Source of the DNA: Zhenhengia yiwuensis
GTDB lineage: Bacteria; Bacillota; Clostridia; Lachnospirales; Cellulosilyticaceae
DNA length: 15,971 nucleotides
Assembly: GCF_014384995.1 (NCBI RefSeq)
Contig: NZ_JACRSY010000048.1
Span: forward strand, 1-15,971
Reading direction: 5' to 3'
In this document: one piece after another, positions 7,811 through 14,391 of the stretch
Layout of the letters: each line of letters begins with the position of its first letter
How positions within the stretch are numbered: position 1 is the first letter of the stretch
Made by a program: the position numbers and the translations under genes
The notes under the pieces: model-generated
What the model was told of the DNA's origin: nothing
The model's input: only the letters and a program-made list of their open reading frames with translations
Database searches by the model: none

Positions 7811-8016
7811 TCTAATACTTTAATGAGTTCACTTTTTGTCATTGAAGAATAGCCTTCTATCCCTTTCTCCTTACACAAAGCTTTTAGCTCTGTAATTTTC
7901 ATTGTTTCATAAGAGACAGATGCTAATGAATAATTTTCTTGATTACCATCTGTGTCATCTAAGACTGCTACTTCCAGAGTAGCATTAAGAGGGATCGGCT
8001 GGCGTCTTACATGCAT
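7798..8016 (-). CDS. SAP/Rho-N-like frame after the capsid, possible capsid extension
   Basis: A 72-codon frame overlapping the capsid 3' end by 32 bases, in the +1 frame. The C-terminal ~34 residues (MKITELKALCKEKGIEGYSS, then a T-K-S-E-L-I-K-V-L sequence) have the pattern of Rho-N/HeH/SAP-like helical modules, which are found as tails of phage structural proteins. No good ribosome binding site precedes the ATG at 8016; only a weak AGG lies eight bases upstream, and it falls inside capsid codons. The first nine residues are encoded by the overlap. The frame may be expressed as a +1 frameshift extension of the capsid through CCC TCT TAA, with residues from the Leu at 7989 onward, or it may start internally at Met39. 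Which applies cannot be settled here. Confidence 0.6.
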   Translation of the reverse strand: MHVRRQPIPLNATLEVAVLDDTDGNQENYSLASVSYETMKITELKALCKEKGIEGYSSMTKSELIKVLEATQ

Positions 8017-8281
8017 AAATAGAACCTGCTTTGTTTTTTAAGATAAATGCATCATAGTAAACACGCCCTTCAACCAATGAACCTGAAATACCTGGTACAT
8101 CTGTATGAATTTTATACTCAGCTAACTTAACTGTTTTAGCCCCCACAAAGTCATAGTCATGGTTCACTAGATCTTCTGTCTTAGCTAACTCTTTAAACTT
8201 TTCATCTACCTGAGATGAGTATTTTGCTGCATAATCAATTGTTGCAAAAAACTGCAAATTAAATTTTAATTTTGTTTTCAT
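7985..8281 (-). CDS. Major capsid protein with large internal deletion
   Basis: Only 98 codons, whereas major capsid proteins of this phage type have about 280-350 residues. Residues 1-~52 look like a true capsid N-terminus (KFNLQFFAT, then AAKYSSQVDEKFKELAK and HDYDFVGAKTV). Residues ~54-98 look like a capsid C-terminus (AEYKIHTDVPGISGSLVEGR, then VYYDAFILKNKAGSIYACK). The middle, which would form the HK97-fold core, is absent, and the join near 8120-8132 keeps the frame. A strong ribosome binding site (AAAGGAGAG) is kept. The gene follows the scaffold as expected. A functional shell from this product alone is very unlikely, so the prophage is probably head-defective unless a second capsid gene exists elsewhere. 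An assembly artefact is a possible alternative. Confidence 0.82.
   Translation of the reverse strand: MKTKLKFNLQFFATIDYAAKYSSQVDEKFKELAKTEDLVNHDYDFVGAKTVKLAEYKIHTDVPGISGSLVEGRVYYDAFILKNKAGSIYACKTPADPS
7988..7993 (-). promoter_or_regulatory. Candidate +1 frameshift site with overlapping proline codons
   Basis: The capsid frame ends GAT CCC TCT TAA. The CCC (7991-7993) overlaps CCT in the +1 frame, so the prolyl-tRNA could re-pair one base forward; the next codons are CTT AAT GCT. This would add 63 residues to the capsid. Listeria phage PSA is a known case where overlapping proline codons near the 3' end of capsid and tail genes direct +1 frameshifting. Untested here. Confidence 0.4.
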
Positions 8282-8299
8282 AGATTTTCTCTCCTTTTC

Positions 8300-8893
8300 T
8301 TACAGTCCTAATCCTTTAAGGAATGGGTCATCTGCATTTATTTTTTGTTGCTCTCCTGCTCCAGGTATTGTCGTTTGAGCCCTATCATTCAATCTTTTCT
8401 CTACCGCATCTGAAAATACTTTTTTAAAGATATTAATGTTGGCCATAATGTCTTCTGCTTTCTCTACTCCAGCCATAATCATGTCACAGAACTCACTAGG
8501 CAAGTCTTCTGCAGCTAAAGTTTTGAGTGTCTGATTTGTAAGACGCTCTCTTTCAAACTCACGTTTTTGCTTCTCAAACTCTTCTTTTTGTTTCTCAAAG
8601 ACAGCCTTTTCTCTCTCTGCTGCACTAAGCTTTGCAAGACGTTCAGCCTCTTGTTTTTCTGCCTCTAACTTCTGCTGATACTCTTTCTCCCACTTCTCTT
8701 GAGAAGTTTTTAAAGCCTGTGTTACACGTCTATCAATTTCTGACTGAAATTCCTGTTCTGTGTAGGTCTTTCCTTGTGGTTCACTTGGTGATGTAGGCTC
8801 TGCTGTTGGTGACTGTTGTGTTGCTGGATCTCCTTCTCCTGGTTCTGCAAAAAATTGCAAGTTAAACTGTAAAGCTTTCTTATTTAATTTCAT
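8300..8893 (-). CDS. Capsid scaffolding protein
   Basis: A scaffold-type protein of 197 residues placed immediately before the capsid gene. After a short N-terminus with the NLQFFA motif come a Pro/Ser/Thr/Gln-rich segment, then a long Lys/Glu/Gln-rich coiled coil (from YTEQEFQSEI through repeated K-Q-E/F-E-K units) and a C-terminus with the DDPFLKGLGL ending typical of Firmicutes scaffold proteins. Scaffold proteins template the procapsid and then leave it. I choose ATG 8891-8893 because AGGAGG lies seven bases upstream and because this puts NLQFFA near the N-terminus, as in the capsid. An ATG 11 codons earlier (8926) with a weaker GAGG is possible. Intact, unlike the capsid it should serve. 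Confidence 0.88.
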   Translation of the reverse strand: MKLNKKALQFNLQFFAEPGEGDPATQQSPTAEPTSPSEPQGKTYTEQEFQSEIDRRVTQALKTSQEKWEKEYQQKLEAEKQEAERLAKLSAAEREKAVFEKQKEEFEKQKREFERERLTNQTLKTLAAEDLPSEFCDMIMAGVEKAEDIMANINIFKKVFSDAVEKRLNDRAQTTIPGAGEQQKINADDPFLKGLGL

Positions 8894-8908
8894 TTCTATA
8901 CCTCCTAT

Positions 8909-8952
8909 GCCCTTCTGTGAGTTCATTTAAGCCCTCTACGAAGTTCATTATG
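8909..8952. repeat. Imperfect 22-bp tandem repeat before the scaffold gene
   Basis: Two units of 22 bases (8909-8930 and 8931-8952) share gccct at the left and agttcatt at the right with a diverged middle. The copies lie between the terminator after the immunity gene and the scaffold ribosome binding site. They could be a regulatory site or a chance duplication; the match is partial. Confidence 0.4.
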
Positions 8953-8993
8953 TATTTTTACTTGAAACAGTTTAATGCCTTATTTCAGGGCAT

Positions 8994-9031
8994 AAAAATA
9001 GCACCTACTCATTTTTCTAAGTAAGGTGCTA
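8994..9031 (-). terminator. Intrinsic terminator after the toxin/immunity pair
   Basis: On the minus strand TAGCACC pairs with GGTGCTA (seven pairs), then TACT pairs with AGTA after one bulged base, and TTTTT follows. The stem starts at the base after the TAG stop of the 75-codon gene. It separates the MuF/immunity genes from scaffold and capsid. I see no convincing promoter between it and the scaffold gene, so late antitermination or partial readthrough is inferred. Confidence 0.85.
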
Positions 9032-9259
9032 CTATACCAACTCTATTTTAGATAATATATCTTTCAAAGGCTTATTGTTTATTTTCCACTCTTCTAACAT
9101 TTCTTCATATGTTTTAAATTCTACATCACTATCATCATTTCCAGATTCTCCACAATGATAAATACCATTAAACCAACAAATGACATATTCTTTAGCTTGA
9201 TACCTAAATACTATATCATTAGTTTCTGTTTCTTCTTTCAACTGTTGTGCTGTTATCAT
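9032..9259 (-). CDS. Probable immunity protein for the MuF-linked toxin
   Basis: A small acidic protein of 75 residues (TNDIVFRYQAKEYVICWFNG near residues 13-32, FKTYEEMLEEWKINNKPLKD at 48-67). Its ATG follows the TAA of the MuF-toxin gene without a gap (TAAATG), so the two are translationally coupled. GGGAG upstream serves as ribosome binding site. It is not a virion protein type I recognise. Its size, acidity, compact alpha/beta character and position directly after a gene with a polymorphic C-terminal extension are what is expected of an immunity gene. It ends in two consecutive TAG codons, followed at once by a terminator, so the pair forms the end of a transcription unit. The immunity role is inferred from context. 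Confidence 0.68.
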   Translation of the reverse strand: MITAQQLKEETETNDIVFRYQAKEYVICWFNGIYHCGESGNDDSDVEFKTYEEMLEEWKINNKPLKDILSKIELV

Positions 9260-10822
9260 TTACTCAACTCCCTTCAGTATATCACTATGCTCTATTTTAT
9301 CTTGTTCTGTTAATTCTAATACACCTCTCTCCGGTCTTCCGGTTTCAGTGTTCCAATTATAATAATACACATGTTCCCCATATTTACCATATGGATGTTG
9401 CTTAGGCTTATTATGATGTCCTGAATGTACTTGCTTATACATCATTCCATCTTTGTCATATAGCGTTCTGTCAATCTGAACCTTTCCATTGTTAAATATT
9501 GAATCTGTTTCCACTACTGCATATGCTTTATATTTTCTTGGAATACTTACATGTTGCCCCTTCCAATCATCAGTAATAATGATTGTCCCATCATCATTAA
9601 ATAAGTACTCTTTGTACTTTCTAGTCTCGACTTTAAATTTATCTTTTAATTCAGTCCATTTGATACTATCAGTATACTTTAAGTTTTGGAACTCATCAAG
9701 AGACCGAGGAACTTCTTTACCAAGTAACTCTTTATATCTTTCATACTGCTTCTTATCAGAATGTCTATTTTGATGTTTCTTCTCTGCTGACAGCTCATCC
9801 GGATTACCTTTAACATATTTATCATACCAATCATGATAGGCCATCTCCTCTGGTACATAATATACTTTGCCTTCATAATCTCTAGCTATACGTTTACCAT
9901 AGGATTCTTCATCCTCAAAATATGGAACTGTCGTACTTCTACACCTACAATGTAGTGGTGGATAGTTTATCCATACAACCTTCTCACTGAGCTTAAATGT
10001 CTTCCCATCCATATCCCTGCAAATTTGAGAGGTTCGTGTATCTAGTGTTGCTAAGTATTCATACTTTTCAACACCTGTTTCTTCATATCCTTTAAAGGTT
10101 GCTTCACCTGCTATGTATGCGTGTTCTGTTTGAATAATATTAGCTGCTCTACTATAACCTACTCCCATCCTCTTATCAAATGTCTTGATTACCTTGTCTA
10201 TACGATCTCCACGTATAAAAGCTTGGGATAATGCTGTCTCGAGCTCACCAAGTAATAACTCTTTATTATTCCAAACTGTACTGCTAAAGTGCCCCCATTT
10301 CCATGGCTTTGATACAATCTTTTTGACTGCATCTTCGTTGAATAGGGCAAAGTTGGTACCTATTCCAGTCCCCTTTTGAATTTCATAGACTGTTTGATAA
10401 TATGTATCAGCAAAAGTATCTGTTAGCAATGCTCCTAATTCAGTATTAAGTTCACTATACAATGTTTCTAATTGTGCTCTTATTTGCATCTCTAAGGCTT
10501 TTAATCTACTTACCCTACTCTTACTATACATACTTTCTATTTGGTCGATAAACTCTTCATCCAGTGCCATTTTTCGATACTCTTCAAGGGATACTTCCCA
10601 CATTTCTTTTTCAGCTTTTGATAATAGCTTTCTAGCTGTAGCCATATCTATACCTTCAGAGTTAGCATACCTGGCATAAAAGGCTTCTAAATCCCTTTGT
10701 ATACTTGCCATAGCTTTTTTGTACTGTAACCCTAAGGATTCGATATAGTCATCTGCCCTTTTATTTTGAGTAGCTGCTATATTTTCAAGACGCTTCTTCC
10801 AGTAGTCACTACTCTTTGCCAT
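9260..10822 (-). CDS. MuF minor head protein with C-terminal putative toxin domain
   Basis: A 520-residue protein. Residues ~1-195 are helical and portal-associated. Residues ~200-302 form the phage Mu gpF (minor head) domain with its typical pattern: HAYIAGEATFKG, LDTRTSQICRDMDGKTF at 260-276 and PPLHCRCRS at 288-296. Many MuF proteins of about 300 residues stop here. In this one a charged linker (~303-400, including LGKEVPRSLDEFQNLKY) is followed by a ~120-residue C-terminal domain with a His-rich motif: HSGHH at 466-470, HPYG at 476-479 and GEH at 482-484. This layout matches the MuF polymorphic toxins known from temperate phages of Firmicutes, where the toxin rides on the virion and a small immunity gene follows. 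The catalytic activity is unknown to me; the histidines suggest a nuclease-like or other hydrolytic enzyme, as a guess only. The gene overlaps the portal gene by 14 bases. Confidence 0.82.
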   Translation of the reverse strand: MAKSSDYWKKRLENIAATQNKRADDYIESLGLQYKKAMASIQRDLEAFYARYANSEGIDMATARKLLSKAEKEMWEVSLEEYRKMALDEEFIDQIESMYSKSRVSRLKALEMQIRAQLETLYSELNTELGALLTDTFADTYYQTVYEIQKGTGIGTNFALFNEDAVKKIVSKPWKWGHFSSTVWNNKELLLGELETALSQAFIRGDRIDKVIKTFDKRMGVGYSRAANIIQTEHAYIAGEATFKGYEETGVEKYEYLATLDTRTSQICRDMDGKTFKLSEKVVWINYPPLHCRCRSTTVPYFEDEESYGKRIARDYEGKVYYVPEEMAYHDWYDKYVKGNPDELSAEKKHQNRHSDKKQYERYKELLGKEVPRSLDEFQNLKYTDSIKWTELKDKFKVETRKYKEYLFNDDGTIIITDDWKGQHVSIPRKYKAYAVVETDSIFNNGKVQIDRTLYDKDGMMYKQVHSGHHNKPKQHPYGKYGEHVYYYNWNTETGRPERGVLELTEQDKIEHSDILKGVE

Positions 10823-12197
10823 CTACATCACCTTCTTGCTCTGGATACGGAACGCCTTTTTGAATCTCTTTCTCTTCTTCTTTCTTGAGCTTTTCTATTT
10901 CAGCTTTAGGGTCTGGAACAATATCACTCAGTAAGGTTAATCTTGTCTCATGTGAAACATCTTGAGATAGGTCATTAAACATTTCTACAAGTTCTTTATT
11001 ATTTTTAGGGATATTACGTGTAAATACGGGTTCAATCACAGTATAATCATAAGTCGGCAAATTCTTATTAATAACTTGATTTTTAAACGATAAAGTGTTA
11101 GCAATGAGCTCATTTCTTCTTGCTAATCCCATTCTAAAAGATTGCTCTTTAAAGCCTGTTAAAGTCTCAAGGCCTAATAACTTATACTTCATAGCTTCAC
11201 CAGATACATTGCCAGCAAAGTTTTCATCGGTCATAGGAGGTACCATTGAGAACTTATGAATATCTCTATCGAGGCGATTTTTATAATTCTCTGTGGCTGT
11301 ATCGTTAATATTTTTAATAAGCCATTCAGCCTTACTTCCATTCTCTTGAAAGATTAACATGCGATTTTCTTTCATATCAATATCTTCATTATCATTAGAA
11401 TCTACTGGCCCCTCTGTACCATAAAACGCAAGATAAGCATCTGTAAAATATTCGAAATCATTCGCTGTATCCGATTGAGCTTGGTCATAAGAATTGATAA
11501 GATGTATAACCTTTTCAAAATCACCAATACCTTCTTCATTATTTTCATAGATACATACTGGTACATCATTAAAATTATGTTCTACTGAATCTGTTGTCTT
11601 TATTAGATTATCTTCACCATCACGCTTAACGTAATAAGTCACTTCTTTTTGTCCATATACTTCTACATATGTATCACTTTTACCTGTTTCAAAGTTCTTT
11701 AAATCATAATAACGTATTGCATACAACGGCGCTTCTTCAAGTGTACTATCTACAATATAGATGACTTCGTAGGGCTTGATTGCTTTATAGCGTGTTTTCT
11801 TATTTGTATCTGTATAGAGCAACTCAAAACTATAACCAGCTATACTTGCATACTTAGACAAAGTAGCATTGTGTTTGGGTTCATCATTATACTTATTGAT
11901 ACTCTGAAGTTCATCATAAAACTTCTGAGCCTGTTCATCTGCCTCTACTGTATAAGTAATAGGTTCCCCTACAAAATACCCTGTAGCTAAATTCGTAATA
12001 TAGGCAGCATAGGGATGTGGTAATTTATTATTAGGCTTGTCGCTATCTTTCATCTTACGATTTAAAATACTGTTATGATTCTCATAGTATTCAAATAGCT
12101 GCATAACCCTCATTTTCTCGTCTTTATGACTTTCTATAAGACTCTCTATTAACTTAGGTGTCATTTCAGCGCCTTTAGGCATTTTATACTTAAACAA
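10809..12197 (-). CDS. Portal protein, SPP1 gp6 type
   Basis: A portal protein of about 462 residues. The early segment with YYENHNSILNR and the NKLPHPYAAYITNLATGYFV stretch, followed by GEPITY, are typical of SPP1-type portals of Firmicutes phages. The DNDFEYF-like region (DTANDFEYFTDAYLAFYG) near the middle and FAGNVSGEAMKYKLLGLE further on are also conserved in the family. Twelve copies form the ring through which DNA enters the head. I place the start at TTG 12195-12197, since AGGAGG (12206-12211) lies eight bases upstream. A GTG at 12206 gives three more residues but overlaps the ribosome binding site. The gene lies between terL and MuF as expected and looks intact. Confidence 0.92.
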   Translation of the reverse strand: MFKYKMPKGAEMTPKLIESLIESHKDEKMRVMQLFEYYENHNSILNRKMKDSDKPNNKLPHPYAAYITNLATGYFVGEPITYTVEADEQAQKFYDELQSINKYNDEPKHNATLSKYASIAGYSFELLYTDTNKKTRYKAIKPYEVIYIVDSTLEEAPLYAIRYYDLKNFETGKSDTYVEVYGQKEVTYYVKRDGEDNLIKTTDSVEHNFNDVPVCIYENNEEGIGDFEKVIHLINSYDQAQSDTANDFEYFTDAYLAFYGTEGPVDSNDNEDIDMKENRMLIFQENGSKAEWLIKNINDTATENYKNRLDRDIHKFSMVPPMTDENFAGNVSGEAMKYKLLGLETLTGFKEQSFRMGLARRNELIANTLSFKNQVINKNLPTYDYTVIEPVFTRNIPKNNKELVEMFNDLSQDVSHETRLTLLSDIVPDPKAEIEKLKKEEEKEIQKGVPYPEQEGDVDGKE

Positions 12198-12209
12198 CTT
12201 ACTCACCTC

Positions 12210-13511
12210 CTATAATCCTCTTGGTTTCTTCATAGCTATAATTCCGTTGCCACCTTTTAAATTTGATACTTCATAGTCATCTAATGCATACCAGATAGCA
12301 CTAAATGTATGGGGGTCTATATTGAATTGATCTTCTATAATCTCTCCATCTTTATCTACTGCATAAGTTAAATCTTTAAGTTCATCTATTGTATTGCCAC
12401 AACTCTCTGAGCAAATAATCTTTTTAAATCTTTTTATCTTCTTAGTATAAGCTAATCTTGAACCTTGAAACTTTTTACAGGCCCTCATATTAAAACCCAT
12501 TTGCTTATAATATTTAATAGGTTTAGCCTCTGCGCTATCTGCTTTAATCAATTCTCTGCTATCTTTAAACTCTTTAATATCTTCTGCTATCTCTGGGTCT
12601 GTTTTATCTCTTGAATAATATTCCCAGTAGATATAAAGTATTTTATTCTCATGATCTACAGCTAATCTAAGTAAAGCATTATATGAGGTAACCATTCCAA
12701 AGTCCATCCCACTCTTTAAAATAGGTTTCCTGATACCTTTTATAGCTTCCATTACTTCTTCATGTGGTGCTATTTCAAATTGAGGTAGTACCCTCTTACC
12801 ATTAATACCAAATCTCCCTTTACGTGCTATCCTATGTAAATCTGGGTCATGTTGCTCTAACTCTTCTAGCTGTTCAGTATAACTTTTAGGCAGAAAAAAA
12901 TTATCATCGCAAGTCGAATGATGATAATAAGTATTGTTTTTTATGAGTATTTTCTTTTGGTAAAGCTCTTCATCTGATAGCACAAAAAACTTATTCTTAC
13001 TATCTTCAAAAAAGTGCTTAAAGGTCCAATTACTTTTACTAACAGGATTAGTTGATAATATCATATGCAATTTTAAAGTTGGGTGTCTTAAACGCCCCAA
13101 TAACTCTTTAAAACCTTCATACTTTATCTCTGAACACTCTTCTAACCAAATGAGAGATACATTATGAATAGACTTAAGTTTCTGTGGGTCATCCATACCA
13201 CGGAATATTATTTCGCTTCCATTCGGAAAAGAAATATGTAATGGTGATGTACTAAACTTTAAAGTATTATATACCCCCATAGATTCAGCAACTTCTTTCA
13301 AAAGAGAAAAACATGAATCTCTAAGAGTTCCAAATACTTCCCTTACTACAAGAGCTGTTCTTTTTTCTTGAAATAGTTTCTTCATCAGTTTTATTGCTAC
13401 ATGATAAGATTTACTAGATCCATATCCACCTACTAAAAAATAAAACTTTTGTTCCCAATCATCTATAAAATCATAAAAATGGTCATTAAGTATAACTTGT
13501 ACATTACTCAT
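12210..13511 (-). CDS. terL: Terminase large subunit, PBSX type
   Basis: A 433-residue packaging motor. The ATPase domain shows a Walker A-like GGYGSSKS at 28-35 and a Walker B LIWLEE at 120-125 with the catalytic Glu next to it, followed by a coupling-motif region LHMILSTNPVSKSNW. The C-terminal nuclease domain shows SGMDFG at about 265 and IKADSAEAKPI further on, carrying the acidic metal-binding residues of the RNase H-like fold. Length fits the family. It overlaps the end of terS by eight bases. It would cut concatemeric DNA and pump it through the portal. Motifs are all present, so packaging capacity seems preserved even though the capsid is not. Confidence 0.95.
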   Translation of the reverse strand: MSNVQVILNDHFYDFIDDWEQKFYFLVGGYGSSKSYHVAIKLMKKLFQEKRTALVVREVFGTLRDSCFSLLKEVAESMGVYNTLKFSTSPLHISFPNGSEIIFRGMDDPQKLKSIHNVSLIWLEECSEIKYEGFKELLGRLRHPTLKLHMILSTNPVSKSNWTFKHFFEDSKNKFFVLSDEELYQKKILIKNNTYYHHSTCDDNFFLPKSYTEQLEELEQHDPDLHRIARKGRFGINGKRVLPQFEIAPHEEVMEAIKGIRKPILKSGMDFGMVTSYNALLRLAVDHENKILYIYWEYYSRDKTDPEIAEDIKEFKDSRELIKADSAEAKPIKYYKQMGFNMRACKKFQGSRLAYTKKIKRFKKIICSESCGNTIDELKDLTYAVDKDGEIIEDQFNIDPHTFSAIWYALDDYEVSNLKGGNGIIAMKKPRGL

Positions 13512-14373
13512 TCTCTTCTAACCTTTCACTTGCTTTCATAAACTCAATTTTAATAGGCTCTTTATTATTAGACCCCATTTCCTTATCATGTTTTTCTTGT
13601 ATCATTTTAAGTTTAGCTTTTTCAATTTCCAACTTTTCTCTCATACTTTGTGGTAATAAATCCATTCTATCAGCAAGCCACTGCATAGCTTTCATCTTAT
13701 CGTGAAGTTTTACTGATATGCCATCTTTACCCTGTTTTATTTCACTAATTAGACTACCATCTACTTCATCTGACTCTCTAAAGTCTATATAGTTTACCTC
13801 GACAATTATAGGTTCGCCCTCTTCAGTCTTGCCTACTTCGATATCTTTTCTACCAAACTTCACATAGTCCGTTATATCTGCAAAAGCAATACCTATATAT
13901 TGGTCAACAATCCTTTTGGCCAGCAGCTTAGTATTAATAACAGCTTCTTCTAAAACTTCTTCTGTTATCCGATCTATCTCTTGTTTAATGTCAACATTAG
14001 TCAACATCCTAGAGCCACATCTTCTAGCTGTTTCATAATTGCATTCGTATGCTTTCATGTATGCCTTAGTCTTATTAAAATTCTCTTGAATGTAGTAAAG
14101 ACAAAAGAGTTTTTGCTTATCTGTTAATCCACTACTCTCTATCTCTTCCATTTCATTCTTTACAATTAACTTTTTTTCATTAGTAACGTTACTTTTGATT
14201 TGATTAGTAACGTTACCTTTGGACTCTTCCCATTTATCCTGGTTCTTCCACTTTCTTATTTGAGTTTCAGATACATTAAGTTCTGCTGCAATCTCTTTAA
14301 GCAGCTTAGTTTTACCAGAGTCTATCCATAACTTATACGCCTTATCTCTATTAGGGCTTCTTGCTCTAGCCAT
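13504..14373 (-). CDS. terS: Terminase small subunit with N-terminal helix-turn-helix
   Basis: A 289-residue DNA-recognition subunit. Residues ~20-48 form a helix-turn-helix (LLKEIAAELNVSETQIRKWK). A linker with a repeated NVTN (54-57 and 62-65) follows. The region ~78-240 is the terminase_2-type oligomerisation domain, with LTDKQKLFCLYYIQENFNKT, AYECNYETARRCGSRML and VKLHDKMKAMQWLADR, all typical of the family. The C-terminal ~45 residues are a Lys/Glu-rich helix likely to contact the large subunit. Downstream terL overlaps it. The DNA encoding the NVTN repeats carries paired palindromes that may act as a packaging site. The frame is continuous with that of the upstream methyltransferase, separated only by a TAG and six codons. 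Confidence 0.92.
   Translation of the reverse strand: MARARSPNRDKAYKLWIDSGKTKLLKEIAAELNVSETQIRKWKNQDKWEESKGNVTNQIKSNVTNEKKLIVKNEMEEIESSGLTDKQKLFCLYYIQENFNKTKAYMKAYECNYETARRCGSRMLTNVDIKQEIDRITEEVLEEAVINTKLLAKRIVDQYIGIAFADITDYVKFGRKDIEVGKTEEGEPIIVEVNYIDFRESDEVDGSLISEIKQGKDGISVKLHDKMKAMQWLADRMDLLPQSMREKLEIEKAKLKMIQEKHDKEMGSNNKEPIKIEFMKASERLEENE
14180..14216. repeat. Paired palindromic repeats within terS, candidate pac site
   Basis: The 13-base sequence TTAGTAACGTTAC occurs at 14180-14192 and again at 14204-14216, a 24-base period. Each copy contains the perfect 10-base palindrome GTAACGTTAC. They encode the repeated NVTN in the linker after the helix-turn-helix. In pac-type phages such as SPP1 and P22 the packaging site lies in or near the small terminase gene; that role here is inferred. 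Confidence 0.6.
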
Positions 14374-14391
14374 TTCTTTAACGCTCCTCCT

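Noticed and set aside
9260..9330. A separate promoter for the immunity gene inside the toxin 3' end
   Set aside because: TATACT-like and GATAAAAT-like sequences are present, but none has an acceptable -35 box at 16-18 bases.
9489..9773. A 94-codon plus-strand open frame opposite the MuF-toxin gene
   Set aside because: Antisense to the putative toxin region, with no ribosome binding site and a composition explained by the coding strand.
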